Source of the DNA: Candidatus Gastranaerophilales bacterium
GTDB taxonomy: Bacteria; Cyanobacteriota; Vampirovibrionia; Gastranaerophilales; Gastranaerophilaceae
Assembly (NCBI GenBank): GCA_944325615.1
Contig: CALVAU010000185.1
Coordinates: forward strand, 1 to 28,572
Direction of reading: 5' to 3'
DNA length: 28,572 nt
The first letter of the stretch is position 1; the number at the start of each line of letters is the position of its first letter. The translations under genes were made by a program, and so were the position numbers. The notes under the pieces are model-generated. The model made no database searches, was not told the DNA's origin, and saw only the letters and a list, made by a program, of their open reading frames with translations. Positions 6,912-14,898 of this stretch are shown in pieces.

Positions 6912-7793
6912 ATGACAATCAGTTTTAATCTTGGAAAATTAGCACAAAACCTTCAAAAAGCCGGAAACAGCATGCTCGGTACCGGACTTTTTCTTGCAAC
7001 AACAAGAGAAATAAATAGAGGTAACATCTGGGGCATGGGATATGGTATGGGTATGGGCATGGGTTGCTATGGCGGAGGAAGTATTTGGGGCTGCTATGGC
7101 GGATTAACAGGAGCTTGCCCGCCACCTATGGATATATTTCATCCAATGTATTCCTCAATGGGTTTTAATCCATACTATACTCAAGCCGGACTAGCTCAAG
7201 CATACGAAAATGGAAGAGCTATGGCTGAAAGAGCAATGGCTGAAGCTAATCAATTAATACAAGATCCAAATAAGCATAACACATATGATGTAGATTCAAG
7301 TATTGAAACAGCAAAAGCTGGAGAAGAAGTCTCATTTGTAGATGATAAATGGACTGAACTTGCTAATAAAGAAAATCTTACTGATGCTGAAAGAGCAGAA
7401 AGAGATAAGCTTTATCAAGAAGGAGTTACAAAACTTGGATATGGTCATACAAAATATCTTGATCAGGAATACGGAAATAAAGATGGTGAATTAAATTTAG
7501 AAGAACTTACGAATTATTTACAAAAGAAATATCCAAATGAAAGCAAAGAAACTCTATCTGCAAATGCAAAAACACTTATTGAAACCTTAGATTTAAACAA
7601 TGATAATAAAATTTCAGGTGATGAAATGGCATCAATGCTTGCTTATGCAGATGAGCTAAACAGTGATAAACGAGACGGTAAAATCGGATACGATGAAATA
7701 GAATTTACTACCACAATAATGCAAGATAAGGAAATGAAAGATGGTTTAAAAGAAGATTTTACCAATATACACAAAAACTTATTCAATAAATAA
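6912..7793 (+). CDS. EF-hand protein with Gly/Met-rich N-terminal segment
   Basis: A 293-residue protein of unknown function. Residues 1-35 are amphipathic; 38-65 are rich in Gly, Met, Tyr and Cys (GMGYGMGMGMGCYGGG), encoded by an imperfect GGnATG hexamer repeat at 7031-7065. Residues 95-115 are an Ala/Glu helix. The C-terminal half carries one textbook EF-hand loop, D227 to E238 (DLNNDNKISGDE, with D, N, D, K, S and E at the coordinating positions), plus two degenerate ones near 187-198 (YGNKDGELNLEE) and 251-262 (ending KIGYDE), so Ca2+ binding is likely. There is no classical signal peptide. The ATG has only a weak GAGAG site 6 nt upstream. Its stop overlaps the end of csaB on the other strand by 15 bp. 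Confidence 0.83.
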   Translation: MTISFNLGKLAQNLQKAGNSMLGTGLFLATTREINRGNIWGMGYGMGMGMGCYGGGSIWGCYGGLTGACPPPMDIFHPMYSSMGFNPYYTQAGLAQAYENGRAMAERAMAEANQLIQDPNKHNTYDVDSSIETAKAGEEVSFVDDKWTELANKENLTDAERAERDKLYQEGVTKLGYGHTKYLDQEYGNKDGELNLEELTNYLQKKYPNESKETLSANAKTLIETLDLNNDNKISGDEMASMLAYADELNSDKRDGKIGYDEIEFTTTIMQDKEMKDGLKEDFTNIHKNLFNK

Positions 7794-8801
7794 CTTTTCA
7801 ATTTCAGACCAGTCAAACTGTTTTGAATTGGAGAAATCGCTTAGCTTGGCAGAGTTGAGCGATTTTTGACTAATAAATATTTTTTGATAATCATTTTTTT
7901 CAGGCTTTAATGATATAAGAGGAATTTCTGCATCCTGAGCGAGCTTTTCAACTTTTACATCATAATTGATAGCAGAAGTCCTTACACCAGCCTTAATAGC
8001 TGCTATAACTGCATGAAAACGCATTGCTATCATATAATCTAATTGAGAAATACTTTTGAAAATTTTATTTCTATCACTATAATAAATTATTTCAGTCTCT
8101 ATATCAGATTTTTTATTTTTTAATATTTTTATAAACTTTTTACTTACTTCCTCGTCTAGACTTTTTTGAAATACAAAAAGCTCAACTTTACGATTTGGGA
8201 AATATTGTAATACGTTCTCAGCAAGAGATTCCAAAAATTTATCATTCATTGTAATAAAATCTCTCAGCTGTATGCCTAATGCAAAATTTTTAGGTATCTC
8301 AGCAATTTTTATTGAAAACACAGGATCTTCAACAAGTTTTGCATTAATATTCCAACTATGCATTAAATTAAGACTTCTTTCATCTCTAACTGAAACAAAT
8401 TTAGCTTGTTTTAGAAGAAATTTAACCAAATTTTGAGAGACTTTTTTATTAAGAGGACCTATTCCTTGAGCAAAAATCACTACATCCTTTTTAAAAAACA
8501 ATGCGCAAGTGATAACAAAAGCATAATACAATAGGCTTTTTAAACTTGTTACATCTTGCAAAAGGCTTCCGCCGCCTGAAACTAAGATATCTGATTTAGA
8601 AATTACTTTTATCAGATTTTTTATATCAAAATTTTTAATAGAATTGACGTCATAGTCCTTTGCAGTTTTTTTAGGATTAGCAGACAAAACTGTAATCTCA
8701 GCATCCATCCTTTTTAAATTTTCGCACAAAACATATAAAATGGCGTCATCACCAAAGTTGTCAAAACCGTAATATCCAGAAATAACAACTTTTTTACTCA
8801 T
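7779..8801 (-). CDS. csaB: CsaB-type polysaccharide pyruvyl transferase
   Basis: A 340-residue enzyme that transfers a pyruvyl ketal from phosphoenolpyruvate to a cell-wall polysaccharide, the modification that SLH-domain surface proteins bind. Signatures are SGYYGFDNFGDDAIL at the N-terminus, VSGGGSLLQDVTS, IFAQGIGPL, VRDERSLNLM and AMRFHAVIAAIKAG near the C-terminus, with a length normal for CsaB. The frame extends upstream to 8903, but the real start is ATG 8801: AAGGTGATC lies just before it, and the family begins MSKKVVISGYYGF. The ATG overlaps the stop of the upstream kinase (ATGAGTAA), so translation is coupled. It is the last gene of the eda-kdgK-csaB operon. Confidence 0.9.
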   Translation of the reverse strand: MSKKVVISGYYGFDNFGDDAILYVLCENLKRMDAEITVLSANPKKTAKDYDVNSIKNFDIKNLIKVISKSDILVSGGGSLLQDVTSLKSLLYYAFVITCALFFKKDVVIFAQGIGPLNKKVSQNLVKFLLKQAKFVSVRDERSLNLMHSWNINAKLVEDPVFSIKIAEIPKNFALGIQLRDFITMNDKFLESLAENVLQYFPNRKVELFVFQKSLDEEVSKKFIKILKNKKSDIETEIIYYSDRNKIFKSISQLDYMIAMRFHAVIAAIKAGVRTSAINYDVKVEKLAQDAEIPLISLKPEKNDYQKIFISQKSLNSAKLSDFSNSKQFDWSEIEKLFIE

Positions 8802-9744
8802 TGAGATCACCTTTTTCGAAAATAGCATATACTTCATCTTTATAAGGAATTGATTTAATCGCCCCAATACCTTTAGCCTGAAGTCCTGCAACAATAGAGG
8901 CAAATCGTGTAGCTTCCAATGGAGTCATACCATGAGTAAGAGCATGCAAAAATCCGCCATTAAATGCATCGCCAGAACACGTTGTATCAATTACATCATG
9001 TGTGTAAAACTCGGTAAATACAATATTACCGTTGTATCCTGTGTAATATCCGCCTTTTGGTGAAGCTTTGATTACAATAGTACCAACTCCCATATCCCAA
9101 ATATGTTTCATTATATTTTCTACAGAATTAATCTCTAAAATATTTACAGTATCATATTTTGCACTCATAAATAGAATATCAATGTTTGAAATTACTTTAT
9201 TAAAATCATCTCTTGCAGTTTCTGGAGTTGATATTAGAGATGAATAATTCGGATCATAAGCTGTAATTAAACCATTTTTTTTAGCTAATCTGAAAGCTTC
9301 TGCAACAGCTTCTTTTGCTGAAAGCGAAAGAGATTGCGTGACACCTGATGCATAAAGAACTTTTGATTTTGAAATATACTCCTCAGATATATCTTCTAAT
9401 GACAATTTAGAAGGTGCAATACGTTTTCTGTAATAAGAAAACTCTTTTCCGCAACCTTTTGGTCTTGATATAAAATATACACCGTTTTGTTCTTGAGCTA
9501 GTTTTACTTGAGAAATATCCAGACCTTCATGCTGCCAGCTAGTAAGCAAATAGTCTTTAAAAACATCTTCACCCACTCTTGTTATAAAACCGACTTGCGA
9601 CCCCATTCTTGATGCAGCAACAGCAGCTGCTAAAGCATCTCCGCCATAATATTTTTTCAAGACATCTGCATCTTTTAAATGCTCTTCACTAGACAATTCT
9701 ATAAGACTTTCGCCAATTGTAATAATATCTAACTGATTATCCAT
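8794..9744 (-). CDS. kdgK: PfkB-family sugar kinase, probable 2-keto-3-deoxygluconate kinase
   Basis: A 316-residue ribokinase-fold protein. It has the N-terminal GESLIEL, the substrate-side YYGGDALAAAVAASRMG (32-48), SYYRKRIAPSKLS as in KdgK proteins, DPNYSSLI (164-171), and the C-terminal anion hole and base DTTCSGDAF (253-261, Asp259 catalytic). The usual motif is DTTGAGDAF, so Cys replaces Gly. The expected reaction is KDG plus ATP to KDPG. It lies 2 nt downstream of a KDPG-aldolase-like gene, which would supply the next step and give pyruvate plus glyceraldehyde 3-phosphate. Substrate assignment leans on this neighbour; another ketose or 2-keto acid is possible because the aldolase is atypical. 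Confidence 0.85.
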   Translation of the reverse strand: MDNQLDIITIGESLIELSSEEHLKDADVLKKYYGGDALAAAVAASRMGSQVGFITRVGEDVFKDYLLTSWQHEGLDISQVKLAQEQNGVYFISRPKGCGKEFSYYRKRIAPSKLSLEDISEEYISKSKVLYASGVTQSLSLSAKEAVAEAFRLAKKNGLITAYDPNYSSLISTPETARDDFNKVISNIDILFMSAKYDTVNILEINSVENIMKHIWDMGVGTIVIKASPKGGYYTGYNGNIVFTEFYTHDVIDTTCSGDAFNGGFLHALTHGMTPLEATRFASIVAGLQAKGIGAIKSIPYKDEVYAIFEKGDLNE

Positions 9745-9746
9745 TA

Positions 9747-10355
9747 CTAATCCTTTAACTCATTAAGAGTATTTTTAACACGATTTGAGATTTCTGAATA
9801 TGAATAGCCTTCCAACAAATCTCTGCCAACACCAACAGCTACAGCACCAGCTTTTATATAATCCTTTATTTCAGACAACTTTGCAGCTCCTGTAGGTACA
9901 ATATTTAAAAACGGCATAGGTCTCAGTAAATTTTCCAAATATGATACTCCACCTAGTGCAGTAATCGGGAATATTTTAATCAACGGAACACGAGCTTTCC
10001 ATGCTTCATAAGCTTCATTTGCTGTTGAAGCACCTGCAATAAATGGAATTCGTTTATCTTTTGAAAATTTCACTAAATGCATTTGATTAATAGGAGAAGA
10101 AAATACCTCTGCTCCAGCATTTACTGCAGTCTGAGCTTGTAATTGAGTAATTATACCACCTGCGCAAACTGTTACATGCTTAGAAATTTCTTCTATTACA
10201 TAATAAATATCTGGATTAATCGCATTTATCTCAATGATTTTTATTCCGCCATCAATAAGAGCTTTTGCTGTATTTCTAACTACATCTTTATCATTACTTC
10301 TGATAATTGGAAATAATTTTTGTTCTGATAATATTTTTACTAAATTTTCGTTCAT
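9747..10355 (-). CDS. eda: KDPG/KHG aldolase family protein with altered active site
   Basis: A 202-residue class I aldolase of the Eda family: PIIRSNDK near the N-terminus, IIEINAIN, GAEVFSSPIN, GASTANEA, and the Schiff-base lysine K127 in LIKIFPITALGG. The family Glu is present (E42), but the Arg four residues later, which binds the substrate phosphate or carboxylate in E. coli Eda, is I46. The GAGT loop reads CAGG (64-67), so its Thr is lost. Catalysis by the lysine should remain, but substrate binding probably differs. It is first gene of the operon, with AAAAGGAT before the ATG and only 48 bp to the divergent cyclase gene; a TATAAT lies at 10379-10384 on the minus strand. Confidence 0.8.
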   Translation of the reverse strand: MNENLVKILSEQKLFPIIRSNDKDVVRNTAKALIDGGIKIIEINAINPDIYYVIEEISKHVTVCAGGIITQLQAQTAVNAGAEVFSSPINQMHLVKFSKDKRIPFIAGASTANEAYEAWKARVPLIKIFPITALGGVSYLENLLRPMPFLNIVPTGAAKLSEIKDYIKAGAVAVGVGRDLLEGYSYSEISNRVKNTLNELKD

Positions 10356-10403
10356 AATCTATCCTTTTTTTAAAATTTATTATATCATAAAATTAGGAGG
10401 GGT

Positions 10404-12353
10404 ATGAAAAACTTAAAATCGAAAGCATTTTTTATATATTCACTTATTTTCCATATAATTTTATCATGCGTTTTGGTATTTGTATCATGGCAATTTTTTG
10501 AGCCTTATGCTTACAATTTTATGGTAAAAAATTTTTCTGCAGTAACTGAAGGCTCTGATGAAATTGTAGAAGTTGTAATTGATGATAAGTCAATTGCAAA
10601 ATACAGATGGCCTTGGAGACGTGACCTCTATGGAAAAATGTTCAAATTTTTAAACACATATGCCAAACCTAAAATTATTGGATACGATGCTATTTTTATA
10701 ACTTTAGATACTGACAATCCTAAATCTGACGAATATTTTTTTAATTCAATTAAACCAATAAATAATCTAGTTGTAGGCTTTTCACTTTTAGATTCAAAAT
10801 ATCCGGACGATATTGATGGTGAAGCATACTCACAGAAATTTCAAGAAAAATTCGGAATTAATATTACAGATAAAAGAAAAACGAAATATCCTTCAAAATA
10901 CAGGAGTTTTGCGATATATCCTGAGAAGTATTTTAATTCCGTTAAGTATGCAGGGTCTGTAAATGCTACAGCATTTGCCACTACCGGATATTTAATCTTG
11001 GCAGATCCCATTGTATCAATTGAAGGAAATTACTATCCTTCTTTAGCACTAAGAATGTACTTGTTTTTAAACAATACAAAGGATGTAACTCTATATGACA
11101 ATCACATTTTAATAAACAAAACAGGTCTGAAAATTCCATCCGTACAGTCCTATCAAGCCATACACAATTATATAAAGTTTTACAAGATAAAAAAACAGAC
11201 CTCGTTTTCTCATAAAAAATATTCGGCAATAGATCTTATTACATCACTCGAAAATATAGAAAAAGGCTTACCGCCAATAATTAATCCGTCTGAGTTTAAT
11301 AACAAAATAGTGTTTGTTGGTGCAAATGCTAAAGCTGCAGCAGTAAAAGTTATTGACGAAGCTTCAACTCCAATGCTTCAAGATCATCCAGGCGTTGATG
11401 TGCAGGCTTCAAATTTGGACAATTTAATTAATAACCAAATTATGCATTTAACCAGTTTTTGGCAAGATCTATTTATTATAATATTCTTAAGCATACTTAC
11501 ATTCATTATTATTACAAGATTTTCCGTATTCAAATCTATATTGACACTAATTATTGTAGCTTTTGCCTACTTTGGGCTTGGAGCACTTTGCTACAGATTT
11601 AACTTTGCAATAAATATTGCAACCCCTCTTGTCATTCAATTAATTACGATGATATTCGCATACTCATACAGATTTATTCTAGAGGGCAAGAACAAAGAAA
11701 AAATCAAACAAGCCATGGGCAAATATCTGTCTCAAGATATCATGAAAAATGTTGTAAAAAACATTGATGACATTAAACTTGGAGGCAAGCGTGCTAATGT
11801 AACGGTGCTATTTGCAGATATTCGCGGATTTACCAGCATGAGCGAAAAAATGACAGCAGAAGAGGTTTCTGTAATCCTTAACGAATATTTCACAGAAATT
11901 GAACCGATAATTACAAAATACAACGGAGTAATAAATAAATTCATCGGAGACGCTGTAATGGCGATATTTGGTGAGCCCATCCAAGATCTTAATCATCCTG
12001 TAAATGCAGTAAAATGTGCTTATGAAATGCTCAAAAAAGTTGAAGAATTACAGGACAAATGGCTTTTTGAAGGCAAACCGAAGATAGAAATCGGAATTGG
12101 AATTAATACTGGAGATGCATTTGTCGGCAATATCGGATCAGAAAAGCGCTTAGAGTACACTGTAATAGGCGATACAGTAAACCTCGCAAGCAGAATTGAA
12201 AGTTATAATAAAGTTTATCGAACCAATTTTCTTATAAGCAGTTCCACATATTCTTATGTAAGTAACATTGCAGATGTAATAAAGATAAGTGAAGTAACGA
12301 TTCGCGGTAAAGCTAAGAAAATGGATATTTACGAAGTGTTGAGACTAAATTAA
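10404..12353 (+). CDS. CHASE2-domain class III adenylate cyclase
   Basis: A 649-residue membrane-bound sensor cyclase. Layout: one N-terminal membrane helix (about 8-30), an extracytoplasmic CHASE2 domain (about 45-345, with EVVIDDKSIAKYRWPWRRDLY), three membrane helices (about 350-425), then the cyclase domain. Metal-binding Asp are D472 (FADIRGFTSMSE) and D516 (NKFIGDAVMAIFG). K512 and the Thr in EYTVIGDTVN point to ATP rather than GTP. The transition-state residues N593 and R597 are present (NLASRIE). It should make cAMP in response to a periplasmic signal. AGGAGG lies 3 nt before ATG. recG follows 2 nt after the stop. Confidence 0.93.
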   Translation: MKNLKSKAFFIYSLIFHIILSCVLVFVSWQFFEPYAYNFMVKNFSAVTEGSDEIVEVVIDDKSIAKYRWPWRRDLYGKMFKFLNTYAKPKIIGYDAIFITLDTDNPKSDEYFFNSIKPINNLVVGFSLLDSKYPDDIDGEAYSQKFQEKFGINITDKRKTKYPSKYRSFAIYPEKYFNSVKYAGSVNATAFATTGYLILADPIVSIEGNYYPSLALRMYLFLNNTKDVTLYDNHILINKTGLKIPSVQSYQAIHNYIKFYKIKKQTSFSHKKYSAIDLITSLENIEKGLPPIINPSEFNNKIVFVGANAKAAAVKVIDEASTPMLQDHPGVDVQASNLDNLINNQIMHLTSFWQDLFIIIFLSILTFIIITRFSVFKSILTLIIVAFAYFGLGALCYRFNFAINIATPLVIQLITMIFAYSYRFILEGKNKEKIKQAMGKYLSQDIMKNVVKNIDDIKLGGKRANVTVLFADIRGFTSMSEKMTAEEVSVILNEYFTEIEPIITKYNGVINKFIGDAVMAIFGEPIQDLNHPVNAVKCAYEMLKKVEELQDKWLFEGKPKIEIGIGINTGDAFVGNIGSEKRLEYTVIGDTVNLASRIESYNKVYRTNFLISSSTYSYVSNIADVIKISEVTIRGKAKKMDIYEVLRLN

Positions 12354-12355
12354 AA

Positions 12356-14746
12356 ATGATTGAGGATATTGAAAAACTAAAAAAAGCTATAGATGTTGAG
12401 GTAAAGCACCGATACATTGATATTCACGGGAAAACTCAATCTTTTTCAAAATTTATAACAACAGAAGCAAAAAAATATTATAAACTTTCGAAAAAAAATC
12501 CAAAATGGGCGGTAATTGCAGAAACTTTTGAGCATTACCCTTTTGCATCTGTACCAGAACGCAGACGTTCTATTGAACATCTGGTAAAAGTTATAAAATC
12601 AGAACTGAATAAAAAAGAAGAACAGCCAGAAATTGCTTCTACTGAAATAAAACAAAAGCCACAAAATCCTGCAGAAACTGACGTTACATACGTAAAAGGG
12701 GTAGGACCTAAAGTCGCGTATCAGCTAAATAAGCTAGGAATTTGCACAGCTCAAGATCTTATTTTTTACCTTCCAAGAAAACACATAGACTATTCAAGCA
12801 GAACTCTAATCAGGGACCTCAAAGAAGGTCAGACAACCACAGTTTTTGGCTATATAAAATCAGTTTCAGCATTTAATTCTAAAAACAATTTATCTGTTGT
12901 AAAAGTAAAAATTGCAGATGAGAGCGGGTATATAGAATTAGGCTTTTTTCAGGCAAAGGGCAATCGTTTCACTTTAGAAAGAACTAAATCTCAATTTCCT
13001 GTGAATGCAGGGATTATGGTCTCAGGTACTGTTAAATTGAACAATTATGACCATAAACTGACCTTTGACAAACCATCTTACTCAATAATGACTGGTGAAT
13101 TTCTCGAAAACAGTAATTCAAATTTAAATCTAGCAAGAATCGTACCTGTATATACAGTATGCGAGAACCTGAATATAAAAACACTTCGTAAAGCTATTTT
13201 TAATGCAATTCAGCTGTACAAAGATTCTATAGAAGATATTTTGCCCCAATATCTGAAAGAAAAATATAATCTTCTTGATAAAAAAACAGCAATTGAACAA
13301 ATTCATTTTCCAGAAAACCAAGAACTTCTCGAAAAAGCTCGTTTTAGTCTTATTTTTGAAGAGTTATTTATAATCCAGTTAAAAATGGTAAGATTAAGAA
13401 ACGAAAACAATAAACACTCTGCTCTTGCTCTTACTATAAAAAAAGATGGACTTGTTCAAAAATTCATAGACAGCTTACCTTTTGAATTAACCGGCGGACA
13501 AAAAAGAGCAGTCAATGAAATCTTAAATGACTTGAATTCAGAAAAACCAATGGCAAGACTTCTGCAAGGTGATGTCGGAAGCGGTAAAACGGTAGTAGCG
13601 TGTATTATGCTCCTTGCCGGTGTAGAAAACGGCTACCAAGGTGCAATTATGGCTCCAACAGAAATTCTTGCACAGCAGCATTATAACAATTTAGTCAATT
13701 GGCTTACACCTCTCGGACTTAGCGTCGGATTATTCTTAGGAAGCCAAAGTAAAAAAGTCAGAGAAAAATTCCAAACTGATTTAAGAAACGGACAAACTGA
13801 TATTGCAGTCGGAACTCATGCCTTAATTCAGGATACAACAGATTTTAATAATCTTGGAGCGATTGTTGTTGATGAACAACATCGATTTGGGGTAAAGCAA
13901 AGAAATGTTTTAAAGAAAAAATCTCAAAATCCTCAGATGCTTACAATGACTGCAACCCCGATACCGCGCACACTTGCTCTTACTGTACATGGAGATTTAG
14001 ATTTAACTATAATTGATGAAATGCCAAAAGGCAGATTACCGATAAAAACTTCACTCACATCTTCACATAAACAAGTCTATGATCTGATAAAAAAAGAAGT
14101 AGAATCAGGACGTCAAGCTTATGTCGTATATCCATTAATAGAAGAAAGTGAAACGCTATCAGCAAAAGCAGCCACAATTGAAGCTGAAAAATTACAACAG
14201 GAAATATTTCCTCAATTCAAAATAGGGCTTTTGCATGGCAAACTCAAAAATGATGAAAAAGAACAGGTAATGGCAGACTTTAAAAATAAAAAATATGACA
14301 TACTTGTCTCTACAACAGTTGTAGAAGTTGGCGTCGATGTACCTAATGCAACGGTGATGGTAATAGAAAATGCTGAAAGATTTGGGTTAAGCCAACTACA
14401 TCAGCTTCGAGGCAGAGTAGGCAGAAACAGCCTGCAATCATATTGCGTTTTAGTAAGCTCCTCAAAATCTCAAGAAACAAGAGAACGACTCGGTATAATG
14501 ACTCAGACAAATGACGGTATCATTATTGCAGAAAAAGATTTACAACTAAGAGGCCCGGGTGAATTTTTAGGCACCCGCCAAAGCGGTCTGCCGGATCTGA
14601 TAATATCAGATATAGTAAGAGATGCAGAAATTCTTGAAAAAGCTCGCTACGAAGCTATAAATTTTCTAAAAAACAATAACATTAATAATTACCCAAAATT
14701 AAATAATGCCTCAAGCCTGCAATTATTTTCGAGTCTTGATATATAA
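12356..14746 (+). CDS. recG: ATP-dependent DNA helicase RecG
   Basis: A 796-residue enzyme that regresses stalled replication forks and branch-migrates Holliday junctions. A roughly 105-residue N-terminal extension, as in cyanobacterial RecG, precedes the wedge domain (VKGVGPKVAYQLNKLGI, then the OB fold). Helicase motifs are GDVGSGKT (405-412), APTEIL, DEQHRFG (from 506), TATPIPRT, VVEVGVDVPNA and QLHQLRGRVGR. The C-terminal part is complete. There is no ribosome binding site before the ATG, which begins 2 nt after the cyclase stop, so expression probably depends on translational coupling. The pairing with a cyclase is likely only operonic. Confidence 0.97.
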   Translation: MIEDIEKLKKAIDVEVKHRYIDIHGKTQSFSKFITTEAKKYYKLSKKNPKWAVIAETFEHYPFASVPERRRSIEHLVKVIKSELNKKEEQPEIASTEIKQKPQNPAETDVTYVKGVGPKVAYQLNKLGICTAQDLIFYLPRKHIDYSSRTLIRDLKEGQTTTVFGYIKSVSAFNSKNNLSVVKVKIADESGYIELGFFQAKGNRFTLERTKSQFPVNAGIMVSGTVKLNNYDHKLTFDKPSYSIMTGEFLENSNSNLNLARIVPVYTVCENLNIKTLRKAIFNAIQLYKDSIEDILPQYLKEKYNLLDKKTAIEQIHFPENQELLEKARFSLIFEELFIIQLKMVRLRNENNKHSALALTIKKDGLVQKFIDSLPFELTGGQKRAVNEILNDLNSEKPMARLLQGDVGSGKTVVACIMLLAGVENGYQGAIMAPTEILAQQHYNNLVNWLTPLGLSVGLFLGSQSKKVREKFQTDLRNGQTDIAVGTHALIQDTTDFNNLGAIVVDEQHRFGVKQRNVLKKKSQNPQMLTMTATPIPRTLALTVHGDLDLTIIDEMPKGRLPIKTSLTSSHKQVYDLIKKEVESGRQAYVVYPLIEESETLSAKAATIEAEKLQQEIFPQFKIGLLHGKLKNDEKEQVMADFKNKKYDILVSTTVVEVGVDVPNATVMVIENAERFGLSQLHQLRGRVGRNSLQSYCVLVSSSKSQETRERLGIMTQTNDGIIIAEKDLQLRGPGEFLGTRQSGLPDLIISDIVRDAEILEKARYEAINFLKNNNINNYPKLNNASSLQLFSSLDI

Positions 14747-14773
14747 AATTTGCTAAATGAAATAATTACAAAT

Positions 14774-14795
14774 ATTTTGGGTATATATAAAATAA
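14774..14795 (+). promoter_or_regulatory. Upstream element shared with the EF-hand gene (copy 2)
   Basis: ATTTTGGGTATATATAAAAT and its flank match the copy at 6795-6816 at 19 of 22 positions, 125 nt before the start codon. Between the two elements and the core promoter the sequences are unalike, which argues against simple duplication of the whole region. Confidence 0.35.
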
Positions 14796-14858
14796 GACTT
14801 CTATAAATATTAAGTATTGTAAAAATTTATCCCAAACTTGCAATATATAAAAGATTAT

Positions 14859-14876
14859 ATACTTTATATATATAAG
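14859..14876 (+). promoter_or_regulatory. AT-rich core promoter element before the paralog pair
   Basis: ATACTTTATATATATAAG; the first 14 bases are identical to 27972-27985 before the 28013 gene. TTGCAA (14838-14843) lies upstream and could be a -35 box with a loose spacer. Confidence 0.5.
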
Positions 14877-14898
14877 AAGTTAGACAAAGGAGAGTACT

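Noticed and set aside
8802..8903. N-terminal extension of csaB to 8903
   Set aside because: It overlaps the kinase coding sequence; the ATG at 8801 has its own AAGGTGA site and fits the family.
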